From the NCBI RefSeq assembly GCF_030064165.1, contig NZ_CP125947.1, positions 3,844,001 to 3,908,000 of the forward strand: DNA of 64,000 nt. Direction: 5' to 3'. Within the stretch, counting starts at the first letter, position 1. The number at the start of each line of letters is the position of its first letter. Shown here piece by piece: positions 55,769 through 64,000 of this stretch. The stretch comes from Comamonas resistens. Its GTDB lineage: Bacteria > Pseudomonadota > Gammaproteobacteria > Burkholderiales > Burkholderiaceae_C. The translations under genes were made by a program, and so were the position numbers. The notes under the pieces were generated by a model. That model was not told the DNA's origin. It was given only the letters and a program-made list of their open reading frames with translations, and ran no database searches.

Positions 55769-56926
55769 TTACTTGGAGTCGCCGCCGGGAATCTTGCCTT
55801 CCACGCCCTTGACGTAGAAGTTGATGCCTTTGAGGAATGCATCATCAGCCACCTTGTCGGCGGCCAGCAGTTCCTTGCCGTCCTGACCCAGGATAGGGCC
55901 CTTCCAGATAGCGAATGTACCGTCCTTCAGACCCTTCTTCACTTCCTCGACCTTTGCCTTGGCTTCTGCAGGGACGTCTTCCGCCATGGAGACGATATCG
56001 ATGGCCCCCTCCTTCACGCCCCACCAGGATTGCTGGCTCTTCCAGTTGCCGTCAAGCACAGCCTTGGCGGTCTGGATGTAATAGCCGGTGGGATTGAAGA
56101 TGGCCGAAGCCAGATGAGCCTTGGGACCATAGCTGGTCATGTCCGAATCCCAGCCGAAGGCGCGCTTGCCCTTTTCTTCGGCAGTCTTGAGCACTGCAGG
56201 AGAGTCGGTGTTCTGGAACAGGATGTCGGCGCCGCCATTGATCAGGCTGGTCGCGGCTTCAGTTTCCTTGGGGGGAGCGAACCATTCGTTGACCCAGACC
56301 ACCTTGGTAGTGATCTTGGGGTTCATGGACTGGGCGCCCAGCGTGAAGCTGTTGATGTTGCGCAGCACTTCGGGAATCGGCACCGAGCCGACAATGCCCA
56401 GCGTGTTGGACTTGGTCATGGCGCCGGCGATCACGCCGGCCAGATACGCACCTTCATAGGTGCGGAAATCGTAGGTGCTGGCATTGGCAGCGGTCTTGTA
56501 GCCCGTGGCATGTTCCCACTTCACATCGGGGAAATCGGGCGCCAGCTTCTGGATGACGTCCATGTAACCGAAGGTGGTGCCGAAAATCAGCTTGTTGCCC
56601 TGCGTGGCCATGTCGCGCAGCACACGTTCGGCATCGGCGCCTTCGGGCACGCTTTCCACATACATGGTCTTGATCTTGTCACCCAGCTCCTTTTCCAGCG
56701 CCTTGCGGGCCTGGTCATGGGCAAAGGAGTAGCCGCCATCGCCCACGGGGCCGACATAGGCAAAGGCAATCTTCAGCGGCTCTGCAGCAGCAGCAGCGGG
56801 GGCTGCGGCAGGTGCAGCGGCAGGGGCCGGAGCCTCGTCCTTCTTGCCGCAGCCGACCAGCGCAGCGCCAGCCACGGCCGTCAGTGCGGCTACCTTGATC
56901 AGCGAACGCTTGTTCAAATCAGTCAT
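55769..56926 (-). CDS. BMP family substrate-binding lipoprotein (copy 1)
   Basis: A 385-residue binding protein of the BMP/PnrA type. Lipobox LVGC puts the lipid on C26, after a signal segment; an Ala/Pro-rich linker (residues 32-48) follows. The mature domain matches the neighbouring paralogue closely. BMP proteins bind purine nucleosides in several bacteria. It is the last gene of the importer operon, separated from copy 2 by 210 bases with its own hairpin and possible promoter. Confidence 0.92.
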   Translation of the reverse strand: MTDLNKRSLIKVAALTAVAGAALVGCGKKDEAPAPAAAPAAAPAAAAAEPLKIAFAYVGPVGDGGYSFAHDQARKALEKELGDKIKTMYVESVPEGADAERVLRDMATQGNKLIFGTTFGYMDVIQKLAPDFPDVKWEHATGYKTAANASTYDFRTYEGAYLAGVIAGAMTKSNTLGIVGSVPIPEVLRNINSFTLGAQSMNPKITTKVVWVNEWFAPPKETEAATSLINGGADILFQNTDSPAVLKTAEEKGKRAFGWDSDMTSYGPKAHLASAIFNPTGYYIQTAKAVLDGNWKSQQSWWGVKEGAIDIVSMAEDVPAEAKAKVEEVKKGLKDGTFAIWKGPILGQDGKELLAADKVADDAFLKGINFYVKGVEGKIPGGDSK

Positions 56927-57085
56927 CGTTTTTCCTTGGTGAAAGATGGATCTATGGGTGAAGTCGTGTCTGGCGTGGCACAGCGGCTACAAGCCTTCCC
57001 TCGCCTTCAGGGAATATATGCACAAACCGGGCCAACGGGCATGGCGTATCGATCAAACGACAGTTGCGCCCATGCAGCGCCCAGC

Positions 57086-57107
57086 AAAAAGGCCCCGCAG
57101 GGCCTTG
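57086..57107 (-). terminator. Hairpin after the second BMP gene
   Basis: GGCCC and GGGCC around a short centre with a T run on the minus strand. About 30 bases after the copy-2 stop codon. It may lower expression of copy 1. Confidence 0.55.
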
Positions 57108-57136
57108 AGTGAACGCTTTGCAGCGTTCCGCAGTGT

Positions 57137-58285
57137 TTATTTGGCGCCGGGGACCGTACCCTCGATACCGTTCACATAGAAGTTGATGCCGCGCAGCCAT
57201 GCATCATCGGCCACCTTGCCGGCCTCCAGCACTTCCTTGCCGGTGTTGTCCTTGATGGGGCCTGTCCAGACGGCAAACGAGCCATTCTTCATGCCGGCCT
57301 TGGCCTGCTCGACCTTGTCCTTGATTTCCTGGGGCACGTCGTCGGCGATCTTCTTCAGGTCGATGGCGCCCTCCTTCACACCCCACCAGTAGTTGCCGGT
57401 CTGCCACTTGCCAGCCAGCATGTCTTCCACCACCTTGGTGTAGTAGGGCGTCCAGTCGATCACGGCCGAGCCCAGATGGGCCTTGGGTGCAAAGGCACTC
57501 ATGTCGCCGTCCTTGCCGAAGGCACGGGCACCGCGCTCCTCTGCCGTCTTGAGCACGGCAGGCGAGTTGGTGTTCTGGTACATCACGTCCACGCCACCGT
57601 TGATCAGGCTGGTGGCGGCTTCGGATTCCTTGGGGGGAGCAAACCATTCGTTGACCCAGACCACCTTGGCCTTGATCGAGGGGTCCACGCTCTGCGCGCC
57701 CAGCACAAAGCTGTTGACGTTGCGCACCACTTCGGGGATGGGCACCGAAGCGACCACACCCACGGTCTTGGTCTTGGTCATGGCACCAGCCACGATACCG
57801 GCCAGGTAAGCACCTTCGAAAGTCTTGGTGTCGTAGACGGCAGCGTTGTCGGCTGTCTTGTAACCCGTGGCATGCTCGAACTTCACGTCCTTGGCATCGG
57901 CGGCAACCTTCTGCACAAAGTCCTGATAGCCGAAGCTGGTGGCAAAAACCAGCTTGTTGCCCTGGGAGATCATGTCGCGCATCACGCGCTCGGCATCTGC
58001 GGACTCGGGCACGCTCTCGACCATGGAGGTTTCGATCTTGTCGCCGAACTTTTCCTGAATGGCCTTGCGACCCAGCTCATGCTGATAAGTCCAGCCACCG
58101 TCACCGATGGGGCTCACATACATGAAGCCGACCTTGAGCTTGTCGGCAGCAGGCGCTGCGGCTGCAGGGGCATTGGCAGGAGCCGCAGGAGCTTCCTCTT
58201 TCTTGCCACAGGCAGTCAACACGGCCACGGCAACGGCCGACAGGCCGATCATCTTGATGAGAGCGCGCTTGCGCAGGGTCGTCAT
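57137..58285 (-). CDS. BMP family substrate-binding lipoprotein (copy 2)
   Basis: A 382-residue paralogue of copy 1, with lipobox LTAC (lipid on C26). Long identical stretches such as VWVNEWFAPPKE and EAATSLINGG show recent duplication. Located directly after the two permease genes, so this is the primary binding protein of the importer. Ligand probably a nucleoside or base. Confidence 0.92.
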   Translation of the reverse strand: MTTLRKRALIKMIGLSAVAVAVLTACGKKEEAPAAPANAPAAAAPAADKLKVGFMYVSPIGDGGWTYQHELGRKAIQEKFGDKIETSMVESVPESADAERVMRDMISQGNKLVFATSFGYQDFVQKVAADAKDVKFEHATGYKTADNAAVYDTKTFEGAYLAGIVAGAMTKTKTVGVVASVPIPEVVRNVNSFVLGAQSVDPSIKAKVVWVNEWFAPPKESEAATSLINGGVDVMYQNTNSPAVLKTAEERGARAFGKDGDMSAFAPKAHLGSAVIDWTPYYTKVVEDMLAGKWQTGNYWWGVKEGAIDLKKIADDVPQEIKDKVEQAKAGMKNGSFAVWTGPIKDNTGKEVLEAGKVADDAWLRGINFYVNGIEGTVPGAK

Positions 58286-58340
58286 TGGAAAAGTCCTCCC
58301 TAATTCAAAAACGGAAACCGGATTGCACCATAACGGCGCA

Positions 58341-59261
58341 TCAAGAGCCAGGATAAAAAGGTTTGCCCAAAGAGGCAGGCATGTTCACGCGAATCCAGGT
58401 CGGGTTACGTGATATGAGCACCAGCACCACGATGGTGGCCAGATACGGCAGCATGGACAGAATCTGGCTGGGAACTTGCACGCCAATGGCCTGCAGATGG
58501 AACTGCAGCATGGTCACACCGCCGAACAGATAGGCGCCCAGCAGCACACGGGCCGGACGCCAGGTCGCAAACGTGGTCAGCGCCAGCGCAATCCAGCCGC
58601 GGCCCGACACCATGTTCTCCACCCACAGCGGCGTGTAGACCACCGAGATGAAGGCACCGGCCAGACCGCACATGGCGCCGCCAAACATCACCGCCATCAG
58701 GCGGATGCGACGCACGGGATAGCCCAGAGCATGGGCCGACGAAGGCGATTCGCCCACGGCGCGCAACACCAGACCGGCGCGCGTGCGGTAGAGGAACCAG
58801 ACCATGAGCGCCGCCAGCACGATTGCACCGTAGACCAGCGGGTGCAGCGTGAACAGCGCCTGCCCCACCACAGGCAGCTCGGACAGGCCGGGAATCGCGT
58901 ACTTGGGCAGCTCGGGAAGCTTGGCCTGCACATAACCCAGGCCGACAAAGGCCGAGAAGCCCGCGCCGAACAGCGATAGCGCCAGGCCCGTGGCGTACTG
59001 GTTGGTGTTGAGCCAGATCACCAGCACGCCGAAGACGGCAGCCAGCAAGGCGCCCGCGAGCATGCCCGCGCCAAAGCCCACCCAGGTATTGCCCGAATGA
59101 ACCGTGGCCGCAAAGCCGGCGATGGCGGCGCAGAGCATCATGCCCTCGGCCCCCAGGTTAACGATGCCGGACTTTTCATTGATCAGCAGACCCAGGGCCG
59201 CCAGCGCCAGCACGGTACCAGCGCTGAGCGTAGCCCCCAGAAGCAGTGCATAGGATTCCAT
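58341..59261 (-). CDS. ABC importer permease (second)
   Basis: A 306-residue inner-membrane permease of the branched-chain/BMP-linked type with about nine hydrophobic segments. It ends 56 bases before the binding-lipoprotein gene and starts two bases after the first permease's stop, so all are cotranscribed. Confidence 0.9.
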   Translation of the reverse strand: MESYALLLGATLSAGTVLALAALGLLINEKSGIVNLGAEGMMLCAAIAGFAATVHSGNTWVGFGAGMLAGALLAAVFGVLVIWLNTNQYATGLALSLFGAGFSAFVGLGYVQAKLPELPKYAIPGLSELPVVGQALFTLHPLVYGAIVLAALMVWFLYRTRAGLVLRAVGESPSSAHALGYPVRRIRLMAVMFGGAMCGLAGAFISVVYTPLWVENMVSGRGWIALALTTFATWRPARVLLGAYLFGGVTMLQFHLQAIGVQVPSQILSMLPYLATIVVLVLISRNPTWIRVNMPASLGKPFYPGS

Positions 59262-59263
59262 GT

Positions 59264-60358
59264 TCAGGCTCCCTTCACTGCAGAAACAACGGCGCCGGCT
59301 TTTTGCGCCACCCAGCGGATGCGGTAAGCCACCAGCGTGTCACAGGCCAGCAGCGCAAACAGCAGCAGACCCTGGAAGACGCCGGTCAGTGCCTTGGGCA
59401 GCCCCAGGCGCGATTGCGCGAGCTCGCCACCGATATAAAACATGCTCATGAGAATGGCCGAGAAAATCATGCCCACAGGGTGCAGACGGCCCACAAAGGC
59501 CACGATGATGGCGGCAAAGCCGTAGCCCGCAGGCACATAGGGCGTGAGCTGACCCAGAGGGCCCGCCACTTCCAGCGCACCGGCCAGACCCGCTGTAGCG
59601 CCCGAAATCAGCAGCGCAGTCCACAAGGCCTTGCGCGAGGAAAAGCCTGCATAACGTGCTGCAGCGGGTGCCAGGCCACCGACCTGCAGCGCAAAACCGG
59701 CGCGGGTACGGAACAGAAAGGTCCACAGCAGACCGGCACCGACCAGCGAAATGATCACGCCGATATTCATGCGCATGCCTTGCACCAGGCGAGGGATCTG
59801 CGTGACGCGCTCAAAGCTCTTCGTTTGAGGGAAGTTGTAGCCCATGGGGTCCTTCCAGGGACCATAGACCAGATAGCCCAGCACCAGTGTGGCCACATAG
59901 ACCAGCATCAGACTGACCAGAATTTCATTGGCATTGAAGCGATCGCGCAGCAAGGCCACAATGCCCGCCCACACCATGCCGCCCAGCATGCCAGCGATCA
60001 AAATCGCAGGAACAATCCAGGGGCCCGTGGTCTTGTCGGCCAACAAGGCGATACCGCCCGCCGCCACCGCACCGATCACGAACTGGCCTTCCGCACCAAT
60101 ATTCCAGACATTGGAGCGAAAGCACACAGCCAGACCCAGGGCGATCAACAACAGTGGCGTGGCCTTCATGGCCACCTCGCCCAAGGCGTAGCCGGATTTG
60201 ATGGGCTCCCAGAAAAAGGCTTGCAGGCCTTTGACCGGATCCTTGCCCAGCAGCGCAAACAGAGCCACCCCCACCAACACCGTGATCAGCAGCGCAAGCA
60301 CCGGCGAACCATAAGTCCAGAGCCTGGACGCCTGCGGACGTTGTTCAAGCTTGAGCAT
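59264..60358 (-). CDS. ABC importer permease (first)
   Basis: A 364-residue permease with about nine hydrophobic segments. ATG 60358 (MLKLEQRPQASRL) is used and overlaps the ATPase gene by 14 bases; the longer frame lies inside the ATPase gene. Pairs with the second permease to form a heterodimeric channel. Confidence 0.9.
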   Translation of the reverse strand: MLKLEQRPQASRLWTYGSPVLALLITVLVGVALFALLGKDPVKGLQAFFWEPIKSGYALGEVAMKATPLLLIALGLAVCFRSNVWNIGAEGQFVIGAVAAGGIALLADKTTGPWIVPAILIAGMLGGMVWAGIVALLRDRFNANEILVSLMLVYVATLVLGYLVYGPWKDPMGYNFPQTKSFERVTQIPRLVQGMRMNIGVIISLVGAGLLWTFLFRTRAGFALQVGGLAPAAARYAGFSSRKALWTALLISGATAGLAGALEVAGPLGQLTPYVPAGYGFAAIIVAFVGRLHPVGMIFSAILMSMFYIGGELAQSRLGLPKALTGVFQGLLLFALLACDTLVAYRIRWVAQKAGAVVSAVKGA

Positions 60359-61919
60359 GCGTACCTCCCCCAATTGCTGGCACGGCAGCCCCATCCCACA
60401 GCCCACTCATCCATTCACCAATTTGCTGCACCGTGGCATCGGCACGCTGCACCGATGGGCTCAGACGCCCCTTGGCCACCACATGCAGGCGGTCACAAAT
60501 CTCAAACAACTCGTCCAACTCCTCGCTGAGCACCAGCACGGCGCAGCCCTGGTCGCGCAGCTGCAAAATCTCGCCCCGGATCTGCGCAGCAGCTCCCACA
60601 TCCACCCCCCAGGTGGGTTGAGAGATGATGAGCAGACGCGGCTTGGCGTCGATTTCACGGCCCACAATGAATTTCTGCAGATTGCCACCCGACAGCGACT
60701 GAGCCGCGGAGTCGGGGCCGCCGGCCTTCACATTGAAGCGGCGGATGATGTCCCTGGCCTGGGCATGCAGCTTGCCCATGCGAATCCAGCCGCCCTTGCC
60801 CAGTGCATCCTTGCGTGTCAGCAGCAGATTGTGGGCCAGGCCCATGCTGGGCACGGCGCCGCGCCCCAGGCGCTCTTCCGGTACGAAGTGCAGGCCCATG
60901 CCCCGGCGGCGCCCTGGCCCCATGCGGCCAACGCCCTTGCCCAGCACCTGCACCATTTCTGGTGCCGAGCGGGTGTCTTCGCCCGACAGGGCGTACATCA
61001 GCTCTTTCTGACCGTTGCCGGACACACCAGCAATACCGACCACTTCACCGGCACGCACCTGCAGACTCATGTCGTGCAAATCCACCCCGAACGGCTCCTG
61101 GCTCCTGAGGCTCAGCTGGTTCACGCGCAGCACCGCGTCTCCGATGCGGGCCGTGCGGTGCTCCAGCTCTGGTGGCTCGGAGCCAATCATCATGCGTGAC
61201 AGCGAGGCATTGGTCTCGTTGGCAGGGTTGCACTCTCCGGTCACCACACCGCCACGCAACACCGTGCAGGCCGTGCACAGCGAGCGGATCTCATGCAGCT
61301 TGTGGCTGATATAGAGAATGGAGCAACCTTCGGCGGCCAGACGGCGCAGCACGACAAACAACTTCTCCACGGCCTGGGGTGTGAGCACGGAGGTGGGCTC
61401 ATCCAGAATCAGCACGCGCGGATTGGTCAACAGAGCGCGGATGATTTCCACGCGCTGCATCTCTCCGACGGACAATGTATGCACCGGGCGGTGAGCATCG
61501 ACTTCCAGCCCGTAGTCACGGGCTGTGGCTTCGACACGTTCGACGACCTGCGCCAGCGGCATGCTCTTGTCCAGGCCCAACCAGACGTTTTCTGCCACGG
61601 TCAGTGTGTCGAACAGGCTGAAATGCTGAAACACCATGGCAATGCCCAGCGCCCGCGCCTCTTGGGGGTTGCGCACCTGCACAGGCTTGCCATCGACCAG
61701 AATGGCGCCTTCATCGGGTTTGACGGCGCCATAGATGATTTTCATCAGCGTGGATTTACCAGCGCCGTTTTCACCCAGAATGGCGTGCACCTCGCCAGGG
61801 CGCACATTCAACGACACCTTGTCATTCGCTGTGACAGCTGGGTATCGCTTGGTAATACCCTTCAGCTGCAAGCGCGCAGGCGCATCCGCCAAAGGGTTGT
61901 GTGTTGGGGGGGGATTCAT
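60345..61919 (-). CDS. ABC importer ATPase with two nucleotide-binding domains
   Basis: A 524-residue protein with two fused ATPase domains, like the sugar/nucleoside importers of the RbsA/NupA type. Domain 1 has Walker A GENGAGKST, signature LSVGEMQRVEI and Walker B LILDEPTS. Domain 2 has a degenerate Walker A (GVSGNGQKEL) and signature LSGGNLQKFIVGREI. ATG 61919 (MNPPPTHNPLADAP). First gene of the importer operon, 77 bases after the LysR gene. Confidence 0.94.
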   Translation of the reverse strand: MNPPPTHNPLADAPARLQLKGITKRYPAVTANDKVSLNVRPGEVHAILGENGAGKSTLMKIIYGAVKPDEGAILVDGKPVQVRNPQEARALGIAMVFQHFSLFDTLTVAENVWLGLDKSMPLAQVVERVEATARDYGLEVDAHRPVHTLSVGEMQRVEIIRALLTNPRVLILDEPTSVLTPQAVEKLFVVLRRLAAEGCSILYISHKLHEIRSLCTACTVLRGGVVTGECNPANETNASLSRMMIGSEPPELEHRTARIGDAVLRVNQLSLRSQEPFGVDLHDMSLQVRAGEVVGIAGVSGNGQKELMYALSGEDTRSAPEMVQVLGKGVGRMGPGRRRGMGLHFVPEERLGRGAVPSMGLAHNLLLTRKDALGKGGWIRMGKLHAQARDIIRRFNVKAGGPDSAAQSLSGGNLQKFIVGREIDAKPRLLIISQPTWGVDVGAAAQIRGEILQLRDQGCAVLVLSEELDELFEICDRLHVVAKGRLSPSVQRADATVQQIGEWMSGLWDGAAVPAIGGGTHAQA

Positions 61920-61995
61920 CGCTGGATTGTCTCTCAATTTCAATAACAAATTGACTCAAACAGGCTCTCTGCGTTGAATGGACTTGCCTTACAAG

Positions 61996-62928
61996 CTATT
62001 GATTTCGAAGCGTTAACGCCACATTCCTCACGCCCTCACGAAGCCACCTTGTCGCTGCTCCCGCATGCGAACGCGCGTGCCACAGCTGGTAATAGACCAG
62101 CGGCGGAAATTCCACAGGACAAGGCAGGATCGCCAGCTGCAGCCGTTGTGCAAAGCGCTCGCAGAACAAGCGGCCTGAAGTCATGACTAGCAAGCTTGAT
62201 GCCACCATGTCGGGAATCAGGCTGAAGTGCGCACAACGCGCCGCGACCTGGCGGCTCAGTCCCATGCCGGCCAACTGCTCGTCAATGACACCCAAGGCCC
62301 CCGGATAGGCCGGTGTGGGAGCAATATGCTCGGATTGCAGCCACTGCTCCACATCCCAGCCTCGGCGCACGGCCGGGTGCTTGGGGCTGACCAGGCAAAC
62401 CACCTCGTCTTCGAACAGCTTGGCCATGTGCAAGCCTTGAGGTGGCTGCGGCCAGTTGCCGATCACCACGTCCACCTCCCCTTGCGCCAGTTGCTCTTCA
62501 TAGTGGGCCTCTGCACTCAGCGGCAAAATATCCACCGGACAATTGGGCGCGTGCTGCTTGAGATAGGCCATGAGACGCGGCAGAAACTGCGGGTCGAGGT
62601 AATCGCTGGCCGCGATGCCAAAGGTGCGCGTCGCCGTTTTCGGATCAAACTGGCGTGCATCACTGAACAGGCCTTCGGCCGCCCGCAAGATATCGGCAGC
62701 GGGCTGCATCATGCGCAGCCCGACCTCGGTGGGCTGCATCTGTGTGCCGGAACGCACCAGCAAAGGGTCTCCGGCCAGCTCCCTCAGACGACGCAGCGAG
62801 GCCGACACCGCAGGCTGGTGCATGCCCAGGCGTAGTGCTGCACGAGACACGCTGCGCTCGATCAGCACCGTGTGCAGCACCCGGATCAGGTGCAAATCAA
62901 TCCTGTCGAACAAAGTCTGATCGCGCAT
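61996..62928 (-). CDS. LysR family transcriptional regulator
   Basis: A 310-residue LysR-type protein with the helix-turn-helix RSVSRAALRLGMHQPAVSASL at about residues 25-45 and a C-terminal sensor. ATG 62928 (MRDQTLFDRIDLHLIRV) is used. Lies directly upstream of, and in line with, the importer operon, so it likely controls it. A palindrome sits upstream (62978-62991). Confidence 0.9.
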   Translation of the reverse strand: MRDQTLFDRIDLHLIRVLHTVLIERSVSRAALRLGMHQPAVSASLRRLRELAGDPLLVRSGTQMQPTEVGLRMMQPAADILRAAEGLFSDARQFDPKTATRTFGIAASDYLDPQFLPRLMAYLKQHAPNCPVDILPLSAEAHYEEQLAQGEVDVVIGNWPQPPQGLHMAKLFEDEVVCLVSPKHPAVRRGWDVEQWLQSEHIAPTPAYPGALGVIDEQLAGMGLSRQVAARCAHFSLIPDMVASSLLVMTSGRLFCERFAQRLQLAILPCPVEFPPLVYYQLWHARSHAGAATRWLREGVRNVALTLRNQ

Positions 62929-62977
62929 AGGCTGCGGCCACTCCGTGCAAACAGGCACCGAGCAGCTCCGTCGTGTG

Positions 62978-62991
62978 TTTTGTATACAAAA
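62978..62991. promoter_or_regulatory. 14-base perfect palindrome upstream of the LysR gene
   Basis: TTTTGTATACAAAA is palindromic and sits 50-63 bases before the LysR start. Similar TTGTATACAA boxes are known as operators of GntR-type regulators. No such regulator is in the window. Confidence 0.5.
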
Positions 62992-63064
62992 TGCTGCGAG
63001 CGTAACCGAGACCGGAGCTTTGCGCAGCCAAGGGATTGCCCTTTATCCCGTTTGAAGCTTCGGC

Positions 63065-64000
63065 TCAGGCCGCTGCCGCAATGACTTCCACGCGATTGCG
63101 GCCCTTGCGCTTGGCGGCATAGCAGGCCATGTCAGCCCCCTGGAATGCGGTCGTCACGGAATGGCTGGCAGCATCAAGCACCAGCATGCCGATGCTGGCA
63201 CTCAACATATAGCGCTGCCCCTGGTAGGAGCCTTCCCAGTCCTGAATGGCCATGCACAACAGTTGTGCGTGGCGCATGCCCTGTTCGCGGCTGATGCCGG
63301 GCATGAGCACGGCAAACTCGTCGCCCCCCACCCTGGCCACCCAGCCATGGGGGCGCACCGAAGACTCGATCAGGCGCGCAATATGTCCCAATACCTCGTC
63401 GCCCACTTCCCGCCCCCCCTGGCGATTGACCTGTGAGAAATGATCCAGATCGACATAGAGGATGACGCCATGCCCGGTAGAAGTTTCTCCCACGGAAAGC
63501 ACATCCGCTGAACCAGCAACCGATGCACATTCCTGCAGCCATTCCTTGAGCCTCATCGCAAAGGCCGTGCGGTTGGGCAGCCGAGTCAACGGATCATGCA
63601 TGGCTTTCCAGCTTGATTGCTCCCGCACCAGACGCTTGGTGGTGACATCCTCAAGCTCCCAGACCAGATAGCGCTCGTCCCCTTCCTTGTTGCTGACTTC
63701 CCAGGTCCGGCTCATGCGCTGCATGCTCTGCCCATTCAATCTGACCCAGACATTGCTCGAGTCCTTGCGGCGCAGGCAGACCTCGCTATCAAATTGGCCA
63801 TAGATATCAAGCCCCCGGGCAATGCGCGCCAGCAACTCTTCATAAGCCTCATCGCTGGCGCAGAGCTGGCGCAACGGCATATCCAGCATCTCGCGCGGCT
63901 GATAGCCAAGCACGCGCGCCGCCTGCATGCCCACTCTGAGAACTTTTTTGCCCTGCGTCACCACCAGCCCCACTGGCGCATAGTCCATCAGCGTCTGCAG
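63065..64000 (-). CDS. PAS-GGDEF diguanylate cyclase (5' end cut by window)
   Basis: The open frame enters from the right edge. It carries a PAS domain (MDYAPVGLVVTQGKKVLRVG onward) and a GGDEF domain with an intact active-site loop RVGGDEFAVLM, so it likely makes cyclic-di-GMP. The N-terminus is outside the window, so extra sensor domains are possible. The C-terminal end is near 63065 and there is no EAL domain after it. Confidence 0.9.
   Translation of the reverse strand: MQTLMDYAPVGLVVTQGKKVLRVGMQAARVLGYQPREMLDMPLRQLCASDEAYEELLARIARGLDIYGQFDSEVCLRRKDSSNVWVRLNGQSMQRMSRTWEVSNKEGDERYLVWELEDVTTKRLVREQSSWKAMHDPLTRLPNRTAFAMRLKEWLQECASVAGSADVLSVGETSTGHGVILYVDLDHFSQVNRQGGREVGDEVLGHIARLIESSVRPHGWVARVGGDEFAVLMPGISREQGMRHAQLLCMAIQDWEGSYQGQRYMLSASIGMLVLDAASHSVTTAFQGADMACYAAKRKGRNRVEVIAAAA

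Noticed and set aside
55418..57112. Plus-strand frame over the Rieske and BMP genes
   Set aside because: Antisense shadow crossing two real minus-strand genes and a mobile-like element.

Overview
The window is a piece of bacterial chromosome that looks like a Comamonadaceae betaproteobacterium, most likely Comamonas or a close relative. The evidence is the high GC content with strong G/C at third codon positions, the gene set (a DUF3579 protein beside argD-argF, a 96-residue H-NS-type protein, a split kynBU/kynA set, nadA-nadB, a DUF6587 protein behind feoAB), and intergenic repeats that occur again and again between genes. I find 57 protein genes. Two are cut by the window edges (SirB1-like at the left, PAS-GGDEF at the right). 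I see no rRNA, tRNA, CRISPR array, prophage or complete insertion sequence.

Left third (1-20 kb): murJ and rpsT; mqo behind a leader with a terminator-like hairpin; a MATE exporter; a gabT-gabP-gabD operon for 4-aminobutyrate divergent from a GabR/MocR-type regulator; a DUF3579 gene divergent from argD-argF; and a ferrous-iron block (feoA, feoB, a small Cys-tailed membrane protein) with a Fur-like box and a YkgJ-type Cys-cluster protein on each side. A PP2C phosphatase follows.

Middle (20-41 kb): a LysE exporter with an AraC regulator; the kynurenine route from tryptophan to anthranilate (permease, kynB, kynU, kynA, MFS transporter), interrupted by alkA and an Ada-like gene on the other strand; a flavin monooxygenase; hns; a CNNM/CorC-type protein; apaH; rhlE; a neutral zinc metallopeptidase; a cyclic-imino-acid reductase; and nadA-nadB for quinolinate synthesis.

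Right third (41-64 kb): dcd and guaD; a LysR gene divergent from a GlaH/CsiD-type glutarate hydroxylase, which is followed by an FMN-dependent 2-hydroxyacid oxidase; a HIT protein; a three-gene periplasmic molybdenum hydroxylase (Mo subunit, 2x[2Fe-2S] subunit, triheme cytochrome c) divergent from a LacI regulator with two palindromic operator candidates between them; an adenine/adenosine deaminase; a Rieske oxygenase; and a BMP-type ABC importer with two tandem binding lipoproteins under a LysR regulator. With guaD and the deaminase, this end reads as purine/nucleoside uptake and breakdown.

The most unusual items are: a pair of 80-81 bp MITE-like elements, each sitting 16-17 bp upstream of a start codon; a five-copy, multi-hairpin repeat mostly attached to gene 3' ends; an apparent replacement of the usual LhgO by an FMN enzyme beside glaH; a Rieske oxygenase without a reductase inside a purine cluster; and several perfect palindromes in divergent promoters.
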